Assembly: GCA_030581615.1 (NCBI GenBank)
Contig: JAKTTT010000001.1
Location: forward strand, 62,001 to 126,000
DNA length: 64,000 nucleotides
Direction of reading: 5' to 3'
From: Alloascoidea africana
Lineage: Eukaryota > Ascomycota > Alloascoideomycetes > Alloascoideales > Alloascoideaceae
In this document: one piece after another, positions 10,378-19,640 of the stretch
Layout: the number at the start of each line of letters is the position of its first letter
How positions within the stretch are numbered: the stretch's first letter is position 1
The notes under the pieces: model-generated
Seen by the model: only the letters and a program-made list of their open reading frames with translations
The model's database searches: none
What the model was told of the DNA's origin: nothing
Made by a program: the position numbers and the translations under genes

Positions 10378-12413
10378 ATGACTTCAATAGTATCAATTGC
10401 TCCAAGAATGGAATCGCATACTTTCTCAACCCGAAAAAAGCCTGCAAGAAGAAGTAAATACAGCAAAAATGGTTGCAAAGAATGCAAACGACGGAAGCTC
10501 AAGGTGAGCATCTGTTCTCAGTCTAATCAGACCAGAGAGTTTACTAACAGCCATTTTAGTGCGATGAAACTAAGCCCGAATGTTGGCAATGCAGTCATCT
10601 AGGAAAGCAATGTGTTTATTTAAAGCAGACACCCAACAGCGATAGACGACGATCCGATCTAGACATCAAACATCTTGAACCGCCATTTAACATTCAGCGA
10701 AATCAAATGTTTGGCCAACAACTAATTCCAAAAGTCGATTCGTTGTCAAACATACCACGTCATCACCAGATGATGGGAACCTATTCAATGCCTTCCAACA
10801 TGAGTTTAGAGGTTCTCGCAGATGCTTCACCTTTAGCACCTGGTTTGAGTGATACTGCTAGCTCACAACTGAACGATATTGTACTCAGTGCTCCGCCCGA
10901 TATTGTTCATCTATACTCACACATTATTCCTGAGTCTTCACCCAGCGGTTCCCTTTTTCATGTGGAAGCCAATAATTCTCATCCTTCTGGTTCTCTTAAC
11001 ATTCCCCAGCCTCTTGGTCAGCGAGCTTTTAGCGGCCTAATAAACGAAGATTTGAAGTTTAATATATCTCTAAACTCCTTTTCCCTTGGCGAGAAGCACC
11101 AAAAGTACTTGGGCTACTTTTACACAACTTTTTCCAGGGCAATTCTACCGCTGGAGCCTTCATTTGTGCAAAATCCAATTCGAGATATTCTGCTGTCATA
11201 TTCCCTTAAAGAGCCATTCCTTTTATCTGCAATCCTAGCCTGTGGTGCAAGATCTTCTTTCAAGAATACTTGCTCCTCTGAAGACGAAACTGCTTATTGT
11301 GATTATCAAGCCCAATGTCTCAAGCAGTTAGGCAAATCATTGGAGAACGAAGTGGGCATGGCAAATAATGTTGCCCCTATGTTACTCACAATCCTACTGC
11401 TCACTTCAGAAAAAGCTTCTTGTTCGACCCAGTCATGGCGAGCTCATTTAACAGGAGCAAAAGAATTGCTTCTGAAATATTCAGCTACCTCGCATCATTC
11501 TTTAACGTTGTCGTTGTGCAGATATTGGTACACCCATATCGAGCTTTTAGCCTGCTTAACATCCCCTTATGGGGGGACTACGCAAGATGACAGAGAGCTT
11601 GATATACTCACAGATATTGGTAACATAGAAGAGATTGAAGGTCTGAAAGGGATTCACGTCATAACACCAGATGGATTTAATACCCTTTTTGGGTATCATA
11701 ATGATGCTATTAATATCATACGAACCCTGGTCAAGTTGACCAGGAGATGCACGAAACAAGCATCCATCAATTCAGATGATAGAACTGGTGGCATAGTATC
11801 TATGAGTGAAATTTCAGACCTCATGTCTTCCATTAATGCGTCCAGACAAAAATATAGAATTCACAAATCTGGCCTTATCTCTCTTGAACACCCACTGCAT
11901 CCTCTTAATAGGCACCAACACCAAAGTTCTGATATTGAACTTTTTCCAGAGAGCACAATAGAAACAGCGACTCTTGAAAATGGCAAATCCGTTGCCTTTT
12001 CCTGGTACGACGTTTTGCACCAAGCACATCTTCAAGCTGCGCTTTTAACAGTTTTGACGCACCTCGATCTGCTACATCTTCCAAAGGAACATGCCAAAGT
12101 ACAGGAAATGGTCAAAAGTATTCTATCGTTAATGGTGTTTTTAAAAGTACCCAAACCATCTTTTTCATATAACATGATGCTTTTGCAATGGCCAATGTAC
12201 GTGGCTGGTGTAAATGCTATCACTCCTCAAGATCAACAAACTATCAAAATGTATTTCCAACTCCTTATGGATTTGGGAACAGGCGGCGCTGCTCCGGTTT
12301 TGTTTAAAAAAGTGCAAAAAGTTTGGAGCACTGGAGATTTTACTGAATCTTCTTATTTGAAATCCGAAACCCTGTTTGATGCTGAAGATCTTGTTGACAT
12401 TGTTGCCTTCTAG
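10378..12413 (+). CDS. Zn(II)2Cys6 transcription factor
   Basis: This is a fungal zinc-cluster regulator that would bind CGG-type half-sites. Exons are 10378-10503 and 10560-12413, giving 659 residues. The 56-nt intron has donor GTGAGC, a perfect TACTAAC branch and acceptor TTTTAG. Splicing rebuilds the cluster: SKNGCKECKRRKLK joined to CDETKPECWQC and then GKQC, exactly C-x2-C-x6-C-x6-C-x2-C-x6-C. The intron falls immediately before the third cysteine. The remaining ~590 residues look like the helical fungal transcription-factor domain, including SYSLKEPFLLSAILACGARS. ATG 10378 (MTSIVSIAPR) was chosen; an in-frame ATG at 10408 is also possible. The target pathway cannot be assigned. Confidence 0.85.
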
Positions 12414-12988
12414 ACACTTTGTTTCCTCAAGTTATGACTTTATGATTTGTAAGGTATATTCCGAACTGCAATAAACCCAATTCGCATAGGAGTTTTTTTT
12501 TTAATTGCAAAACAATTTTGGATTCTTTCTTAGCTATGTTTATTTTTTGCTATTTATGTATGTACTGGAGACTTGTAATGAAGGATAATTGACAGAACAA
12601 ACTTGAAATGTCAGCAATCACCAAGATTTCTGAGAAATTCATACCACTATCCTATGAAAGACTTATCACAAGTTGCTCAAGAGTGGCAAGGCTGTGGAGA
12701 GGGTGATTCCTATGGTTCTGATTGAAAGCAGAAGTTTAGCAAAGACCTACGTTTCCGTATCGGTCATGACCTGGCTTGCACATTCTGTATCCGCTTTACT
12801 AACTTTTTGGAGCCTACATGAAAGCCAAGATCACGGTCTGTATGACTGGAGTATCAACAACTTTGAGATTTGTGTTTCTTTCCAATTGTGGCATCTCAGA
12901 ACCGGTGAAAGGTTGTAAGCAAATACTCAATAGAAAGTGACCAGCTCCGCCACACTTGAAGTGATGATAGAAGCCAACAAACATTGAA
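12414..12988. other. Intergenic region upstream of ENV7
   Basis: This holds the 3' region of the zinc-cluster gene, with T-rich tracts near 12490 and 12540, and the ENV7 promoter. A 40-codon open frame at 12818-12940 lacks a recognisable product and is not called. No RNA gene is seen. Confidence 0.4.
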
Positions 12989-14238
12989 ATGTCTCAGTAT
13001 CTGAACGACCTTCTAGACTCGTTTACATCATGTCTATCATGCTTCTCTTCCCCCGTGCTTAGGATAAATAGAGCCAAGTTCAAAATCCTGAAGCTTCTTG
13101 GAGAAGTATGCACCGAGGATTCTCACTGGTGATAATGAACACGCCATCTAATGTTATCTTTGTTTTACAAAAGGGCGGATTCTCTTATGTCTATCTTGTG
13201 GAGGCACAGAATGGAGGCAAGTATGCTCTGAAAAAAATTCGCTGTCCATTTGGCGCCGAGAGTGTCCGAAATGCCATGAGGGAAGTTGACAGCTACAAGT
13301 TGTTTCATAGCCCCTCCATCATTAGGGGAATTGTAAGTTTCCTTTTCTAATTGCACTCAAAAACATCAATGATTCTAATAGTTTATGCTTAATAGGACTC
13401 GAGCATTGTACAAGAAGCCGATGGGACGAAAACTGTGTACATTTTACTGCCATACTTTGATCGAGGCAGTTTACAAGACGTCATAAACAACAATCTTGTT
13501 AACAATGAATACCTCGATGAGTTAGAGATTTTACGATATTTTGTAACCATTTGCAAAGGGATTCAAGCTATGCATAAACACAATCTTTCTCCGGCCAGTA
13601 GAAGAACACCAAGCACTACGTTCAACATCTCTGACAGTAATGTAGCAGGAACCAGCTCACAGGAACAGGATGTTTTACTTAGCGATAGCGAAACCGAAGG
13701 CGATAACGATACTCTTTTTACGAATGAAGATGAAGAAGGAACAGAGCTGAGTGAAACTGTCCCATATGCTCACAGAGATATCAAGCCCGCCAATGTGATG
13801 ATTGCAACAGATGGAACGCCCGTTTTGATGGATTTGGGTTCCTGTGCCAGAGCCAGAGTGTCAATCAAAACAAGGCAGGCTGCTTTGGAGCTTCAAGAGC
13901 TTTGTGCTGAACATTGTACAATGCCATATCGAGCGCCCGAACTTTTTGATGTAAAGACTGGCGTGTCAATAGACGAACGAGTCGACATATGGAGCTTGGG
14001 CTGCACATTGTTTGCCATCATGTACAACGCTTCTCCATTTGAAATGATGGCAAGTGACAGCGGTGCCAGCTTAAGTCTTGCTATTATGGGGGGCAAGTAC
14101 AAATTCCCTCGGGATCCTGAATACAGTGAAGGCTTGAAAGAGCTAGTCCGAATGTGTTTGGTTGTGGATCCAAAGGAGAGACCATACATTGAAGAAGTTC
14201 TGGCAACGGCGCAAAATTTGTTACGTGATTTGGAGTAA
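12989..14238 (+). CDS. ENV7: ENV7/STK16-family vacuolar membrane protein kinase
   Basis: Env7 is a palmitoylated vacuolar kinase that restrains membrane fusion; STK16 is its human relative. Exons are 12989-13105, 13174-13332 and 13396-14238, giving 372 residues (yeast Env7 is about 364). Donors are GTATGC and GTAAGT; the acceptors follow aaaag and aatag. Splicing restores the glycine loop LLGEGGFSYVYLV across intron 1. The N-terminus SCLSCFSS supplies cysteines suited to palmitoylation. Further motifs are YALKKI (lysine), HRDIKPANVM (catalytic loop) and MDLGS, the DLGS variant of DFG typical of this family. An acidic, Ser-rich insert of about 60 residues lies just before the catalytic loop. 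It converges with SUI3. Confidence 0.9.
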
Positions 14239-14540
14239 AGAGAATAAAAAGGACTAAACATTACAAAACTTACTTGAAAAGCTAATGGATACATGCTGGA
14301 GTGATAACGGTGGATGGATAGTACAATCCAACAGGCTCGAACAATCTAATTGGAGCATGTAAAATAGGCCATCCAAGTGATAGAAGCATTTGGAATAATT
14401 GATGTGATCATCTCTATGACGCGTTTCTTTTCAGAAGGCAAATACGGTTATTTTTATCACAATAATGCTATTGTAGAAGTCGTTGTGGGCTTACAAGATT
14501 GTCATCTTTCATTAAAAAAAGATATAAGGTTGTAGTTAAT
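14239..14540. other. Convergent 3' region of ENV7 and SUI3
   Basis: This 302-bp gap between two convergent genes should hold both polyadenylation regions. No further structure was recognised. An ACGCGT hexamer near 14418 is away from any promoter. Confidence 0.4.
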
Positions 14541-15538
14541 TTAGGCCCTCCTTCTCCTGCCAACATGGGCCTGGAAACCTGCCTTGATGGAAGAAACAGA
14601 CCTGGTACTACCACAGCTCTTGCAAACCAAGAAATACAGTCTGTTCTCCTTTGTGAGGATAGTATTGATCGACTTGCATGTCTTACAGGTGACATATTCG
14701 TTGATGTATCGTCGTAAAACATTTTCTAACTGTTTCTGCTGGAAACGACCCTTAATGATCAATCGCTTTTGACCATCAATAGAACCTGATGTACCCAGTT
14801 CGACAAAAAGATATTGAATAACATGATCTGGAGAACGCTGCATTCTCTCGGCAATCTCCTGGACGTTTGCAAAGATTGATTTTTTGCCATCTCGTAGAAC
14901 CACTGGAGGGGGAATTTTATACTTGGCACTTTTATCACCAGCAAGCTCGGGGTTGTTTTCACGCAGAATCTTGAAAAATCGGGACAACAGTTGATCATAT
15001 GGAATATCTTGTTCGGAAACTTCTTCTTCCTCCTTGGTTTCGACAACGCCAGCCTGTTCTAACTGTTTGTCAAATTCAGAAGCAGCTGTATGGTGATGCT
15101 TCTTCTTCTTCTTCTTTTTCAGCTTCATATCCCCAAATGAGTCTGTAACATCAGCGACATCTTCCCCATCTTTGTTCTCGCCACTCAATGCAGCCTCTTT
15201 ATCTTTACTCTTCTTTTTCTTCTTTTTCATGCCAGCAAACATGCCATCAACCTCAGCGGTTTCGGGAGTAGACTCTTTGTCATCAAGAAAAGAAGGCTTG
15301 CTCTTCTTCTTCTTCTTGGCCGAGGGATCAAAGCCCAACTAAACATAGTGAACGAAGTTAGTATGTGAAAGCTTTTCATAAAAGTTGATTTGAAGGATCC
15401 TGAAAACCGAACAAAGGGTAGAAGTAGAAGCAAAAAAAGTGCCCTATCTGTTTTCGCTCGAGTTTAAGCCACTCTGGAGTTACGATTGTCAAGGGAGGAT
15501 ATGGATATACATACGGTGGCTGCAGTTTCTTCACTCAT
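14541..15538 (-). CDS. SUI3: Translation initiation factor eIF2 beta subunit
   Basis: This is the beta subunit of eIF2, which delivers initiator tRNA to the 40S subunit. Exon 1 is only 24 nt (15538-15515, MSEETAAT). A 176-nt intron (15514-15339) has donor GTATGT and branch TACTAAC near 15356. Exon 2 is 15338-14541, giving 273 residues (yeast Sui3 is 285). The splice joins MSEETAAT to [14 protein letters not shown], matching the yeast start ELGFDPALKKKKK. Three lysine blocks, which in the family bind eIF5 and eIF2B epsilon, are followed by the eIF2B/eIF5-type fold and a C-terminal zinc ribbon, CKTC and CKSC. Without the tiny first exon the coding frame has no ATG at the right place. Confidence 0.95.
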
Positions 15539-16032
15539 AGTTGGCTGCCACTTTTATGACTGAACTTGAGGTGTTGAACAAACTGTTTGCCAATTTTTCC
15601 TACAGAGCCGGCCGGGTAACAAGGATACAGTTTTTCATGAATGATGGTCACCCGATCTCAAAAGGACAACGTCAAGTTTGAACATATTGATTTGGATTAT
15701 AGATTTTAATTAGTGTTGGGCATTTGACCTCAGAAATGTCTTCTGCAATGGTTTCATTTTTTTTTTACCGTTGCAGGATGGGCGAAGAACGTTTGTAGAG
15801 GTCCCTCTGAGGTACTACTATACTGCAAATGCTTATATTAATGCTACATTACTCGCAAAACGTACTAAGAGTTCAGGTTTGTGATAATTCCTAAAAAGCA
15901 AACAAATTTTTGGTTTGAGACCATTTTTTCACTATTTAGTTACTCTGGGCTCTCCTGGATCAAAAAAGATGTTCGAGTTTATTCCGTCCGCTTACACGGA
16001 CAACCATGATATGATAACCACCAACCTTAGTC
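15539..16032. promoter_or_regulatory. SUI3 promoter and YAR1 3' region
   Basis: Both flanking genes are on the minus strand, so this 494-bp gap holds the YAR1 terminator and the SUI3 promoter. T-rich tracts lie near 15758 and 15920. No gene, RNA or clear factor site was recognised. Confidence 0.4.
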
Positions 16033-16690
16033 TCATTTGATTTCCAGATCTTTCACAGATTCTTTCACTTGATCAAGTGCAGCCTCGGTTTCGCTCACGG
16101 AGTTTTCGCCGTTAGAGGAAGTGCTTGCTTCTTTAGAACTTTCGGCGCCAATGGCTTCGTCTTCCTCAGCTGTTGGGTTGATCGAAAAAGTTGCTAGTAA
16201 ATAATCAATCACATCTTCCTTTTTGTTTACCTCAGCCTCATAAAAGGCATCATGACCAGCTTCATTTTTCAAAAATGGATCAGCTTTCCCACTATCTATT
16301 AGTCGCTTTACCGCATCTATATGGCCGTTGTATGCTGCCCAGTGTAATGAAGTGTTACCAGCGTCGTTCTTTGCGTTTATCAGTGTTTCTAAATCTTCAG
16401 GTGATGTTAAGCTTATCAGGTAGTCAATCACCTCTAAACCAAAATGTTAGAATCAATTATGATCTATCAGATCCCATTGCCTAGGGACAGTACATACCTA
16501 AATGTCCATTAGCAGAAGCCATGTGTAATGGAGTGCTTAGGGTGTATTGATCTTTGATCTGTAGAAGCGTTTCTGGAGCATGACTTTTAAAAAACTCTTT
16601 GATTTCGTCTAGATCACCGGATCTAGAATCGAAAATAACATCGTCTATTTCATCCTCTGTTAACTTGTCAATCTTCTTGGGCTCTGTCAT
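16033..16690 (-). CDS. YAR1: Ankyrin-repeat Rps3 chaperone / 40S assembly factor
   Basis: Yar1 chaperones ribosomal protein uS3 (Rps3) on its way into 40S precursors. Exon 1 is 16690-16498; a 64-nt intron (16497-16434) has donor GTATGT and branch TTCTAAC; exon 2 is 16433-16033. The product is 197 residues (yeast 200). The intron splits a codon within the second half of the first clear ankyrin repeat, TPLHMASANGHLE, and splicing continues as VIDYLISL. A second repeat follows, NTSLHWAAYNGHIDAVKRLI. The C-terminal tail is acidic and Ser-rich, as in the yeast protein. Confidence 0.88.
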
Positions 16691-17571
16691 CTTTCAGCTG
16701 GGCTTTGACCAGTTTTTGGTGAACCATGAACCACATTTTTTTTTTCCTATAGGAGATGTCCCGGGAGTTTGTAATAGAAGTTACGGCACAATCATGTGAC
16801 CAAGTCCATGCTCCCTTTTTGTGTGCGATTGAAAAACAGGCAATTGAGAACCGCAAATTCTCGACTTATAAGAGATCAAAAAGGTTTCCGCTTATTATCT
16901 AGGTTCCCCCAGTTTAAGCGATTGCCTGCTTTGAACAGGTAAGCTGGCGAAGCAGGCCAGGTTGTTAATTTTGAGAGAGAGCGAATTACTCAGTTATTGA
17001 TTGCCGCATGCAATACTTACAGTAGTTTAGCGTATATGAAGGAGATGTAATATTATAAAAGCCGCGATTAAAAAGTGAATGAGAGGAAACAAAAGGAAAT
17101 AATTCCTCTATTTCATTTCCATGTCGGGAATTGCGGTTGTAGATTTTGTCGAACTGGGCTTCCTACATTTTCATTATCGGCAAATAGGAATAGATAATTT
17201 TGACAGGAATTCGATTACAGGTCAAGAATCTCGAGAACACAGAAATGCATCTACACCTGAGCGGTTCAGTTGTGGAGCCTATACCTGCTGAGGACTTAAA
17301 CATGTGTACCAGGCCTCCCTGTATTTGAAAAGAACTACACATGTTTTTTTTCTCTTTTCTCTTCATTAAATTGGAGATCAGCCACTACAGGAATCGCACA
17401 TAATTCTGACGGGTGACTCCTCTGGATGTGCTCAACGTTCCCAGTCTAACGCCATTGTCCTGCTGGCGGACAATTGCGCCGCAGTGCCGTGCACAATGGG
17501 AGCAGGCATCCAGCAGGCAATCCCGGAGGAGCGAATAAACATGGCAAGGCCATCCCGGCCAGAGTTGCTGC

Positions 17572-17577
17572 CACGTG
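17572..17577 (+). promoter_or_regulatory. CACGTG E-box, possible Pho4 site
   Basis: CACGTG lies within ccacgtgtgc, about 760 bp upstream of the phosphatase ATG. Pho4 and Cbf1 both bind this core. The flanking T makes it a weaker Pho4 match than the second site. Confidence 0.4.
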
Positions 17578-17768
17578 TGCGAATCCACTGCAACTGCGCC
17601 TGGCCGATCCGATGGAGGCTAACTCCATTGGGGGAAGGGCCGCTTGGGGCTGGAGAGGAAGCAGACCCTGGCGGTCCAGTGGTAAAAGAATTCAACAGAA
17701 TCCAAGCACTCTTATTTCCAACAAGCATTCCGTGCAGCACCTTATCGCAAACCCACAATGGCCGTCCG

Positions 17769-17776
17769 CACGTGGG
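17769..17776 (+). promoter_or_regulatory. CACGTGGG, strong Pho4-type site
   Basis: This is the high-affinity Pho4 sequence as known from S. cerevisiae PHO promoters, about 560 bp upstream of a secreted phosphatase gene. The pairing of site and gene suggests phosphate-starvation control; this is inference. Confidence 0.5.
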
Positions 17777-18207
17777 ACCGGCCTGTCCAGCAAGGCTGGC
17801 CGCCCGCGCCCAATCGGAGACACCGCTGAGAGCACACCTGCCGGTCCGGAAAGCGCCATTTGGCGGTGGTGGATGCCTCAGGTCGAGGGCTTTGGCACTT
17901 GCCTCGCGGGCTCTGCTTGGAAGACTCAACCCGAAGTGCTGATGTGTGGTGAAAGAATAGTAAATTATTCTCTTAGCTTGCCTTGCATAGCTTCTCCACG
18001 TTCTTCCGAGATGCACTTGCAAATAGAAGTTTCGTCTATTGTGAGTTAGGCATGTTCAAAGTGGCCCGTGCAACTACTTTCATATTGGGCATCCACATGC
18101 GATATCCCCCATTTAATACTCTCCAACCTTGAAGACTCAGGAATAATTCAGATTCGAAAACTAAACAAGATTAAAGTTGGGATTTTCTCCAGAATCGTTC
18201 ATTCAAA

Positions 18208-18215
18208 TATATATA
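18208..18215 (+). promoter_or_regulatory. TATA box of the SurE-type phosphatase
   Basis: TATATATA lies 120 bp upstream of ATG 18335, a normal distance for a regulated yeast promoter. Confidence 0.55.
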
Positions 18216-18334
18216 CCGTTGAATTCCCGCCTCTAGACCGATTTCCCCAATTGAATTTAAGCAAAGCATCCGGGGCATCTCTCCATCATCTTAAACTTCA
18301 ATTTACCATATCCAGAACAAAACACTCAAGAAAA

Positions 18335-19300
18335 ATGAAATTTGCTTCTGTTCTTTCTAGCATTCTTTCTGCTACTGCTGTTCTGGGCAAAAACATTCTC
18401 CTCACAAATGATGATGGTTGGACTGCTACCAATATTAGAGCAACTTACTATGCTCTCAAAGATGCCGGACATAATGTCGTCATGGTGGCCCCAGCTAACC
18501 AGAGATCTGGATATGGTGGAAGATTCATCTTCCCTGTCAATGCAACTCTAGACGAGGATGGAGAGTTTGGTTACCTCAAAGCTGGCGATCCTGCTTGGGG
18601 TTACGAACCTTCTGATAATCACATCTGGTACTTGGCCGGAACTCCAGCTGCCTGTGCTGCTTTCGCTTTTGACTATGTCCTGCCCCAATTTTTCAGTGAC
18701 TTGAAAATTGACCTTGTTGTCTCTGGTCCTAACGAAGGTCTTAACATGGGCCCTGCTCTTTACACCATTTCTGGAACTATCGGAGCCACTTACACTTCTG
18801 TCATGAGAAACTACCCAGCTATTGCTTTCTCTGGCTCAAACTCTAACAACTCCTTCTTCAAAGACAGTCTGAATGACGATCCCGCCAACCCTTCAAATAT
18901 CTACGCAAAGAAGGTGGTAGAACTGGTCAACGTTTTGTTCCAAGCCGCCGGCGATAACAGAGTGCTCCCTCTTGGAGTCGGTCTCAATGTTAACTACCCA
19001 CCAGTTGGTTCTGAATCAACTACAGGCTGCAATGACCCTCCTTACAAGTACGCCAGATTCACCGGAAACGAAGCAGTTGCCTTGACTGTCAAGTACAACG
19101 CCACCACTGGATTGCTTTACTCCGACAATATCCATACTGATGCTCTTGGCCAGACCCTCAACGGTATTACTTCTCTCCCTGGTGAAGACACCATCGTTAA
19201 AACTTGCGATTCTGCCATTTCTGCCTTTTCAATCGACTATACTGCCCCTGTCGAACAATCCGAGATTGTTGAAGGTCTGCTGGCTGCGGCCCTAGCTTAA
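18335..19300 (+). CDS. Secreted SurE-family acid phosphatase / nucleotidase
   Basis: SurE-fold enzymes hydrolyse nucleotide and other phosphate monoesters; secreted fungal members act as acid phosphatases. ATG 18335 gives 321 residues beginning with a signal peptide, MKFASVLSSILSATAVLG. It runs straight into the SurE metal motif NILLTNDDGW. Other family motifs are VSGPNEGLNMG and ISGTIGATYTS, the counterpart of bacterial YSGTVGAA. Upstream codons in the same frame (from 18068) have no such content, so the start is well set. Several N-x-S/T sequons fit a secreted protein. Codon choice is biased to preferred codons (GCT, TCT, GGT), suggesting strong expression. Two upstream CACGTG sites suggest induction by low phosphate. 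It converges with SMC5. Confidence 0.88.
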   Translation: MKFASVLSSILSATAVLGKNILLTNDDGWTATNIRATYYALKDAGHNVVMVAPANQRSGYGGRFIFPVNATLDEDGEFGYLKAGDPAWGYEPSDNHIWYLAGTPAACAAFAFDYVLPQFFSDLKIDLVVSGPNEGLNMGPALYTISGTIGATYTSVMRNYPAIAFSGSNSNNSFFKDSLNDDPANPSNIYAKKVVELVNVLFQAAGDNRVLPLGVGLNVNYPPVGSESTTGCNDPPYKYARFTGNEAVALTVKYNATTGLLYSDNIHTDALGQTLNGITSLPGEDTIVKTCDSAISAFSIDYTAPVEQSEIVEGLLAAALA

Positions 19301-19640
19301 ATGCATATACGAACCACCCTTTCTTTTTACCACTCCTTTTTACTGCTTCTCACAACGTTCTATTTTTTAACTTCCATCTCCAGTTAGTTTACTCAGGTTT
19401 TTATCCTCCTAAGCTCTTTACATAGATAAATCCTAATGACAAGTATACATCATGCAAATTGCCAACCCCTGAATGCGGTAAATAAAGTAACCCTGTGCAA
19501 AGCTTTTGCAGACGCTATTTTGTTCAAAAGACCAAGACATGAGATCCTCCTCCTGCAGTAATCTACAGACAGTAAGTTTATGTGCGTGCCTTATTACCAC
19601 TAAACTTGCAAACCAAAAAGAAACTGTGCATATATGCTAT
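19301..19640. other. Convergent 3' region of phosphatase and SMC5
   Basis: This 340-bp gap between convergent stops has T-rich and CT-rich tracts just after the phosphatase stop, typical of yeast terminators. No gene was recognised. Confidence 0.4.

Larger units (their letters stand above)
16691..18334. promoter_or_regulatory. Long divergent region with GC-rich core upstream of the SurE-type phosphatase
   Basis: This 1.64-kb gap separates YAR1 (minus) and the phosphatase (plus). About 17430-17960 is markedly GC-rich, so several frames stay open by chance on both strands; none shows a family motif, signal peptide or intron logic. I read it as an extended regulatory region. It contains two CACGTG motifs and, close to the gene, a TATA box (listed separately). 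No RNA gene was recognised. Confidence 0.5.

Noticed and set aside
12818-12940. 40-codon frame (MKAKITVCMTG start) upstream of ENV7
   Set aside because: Composition is plausible, but there is no homology, no promoter, and it lies in the ENV7 promoter. A TACTAAC followed by GAG just before it is not a convincing acceptor.
17432-18049. Several overlapping open frames of 150-196 codons on both strands
   Set aside because: They arise in a GC-rich island where stops are rare. No frame shows a domain, signal or intron, and frames coexist on both strands.
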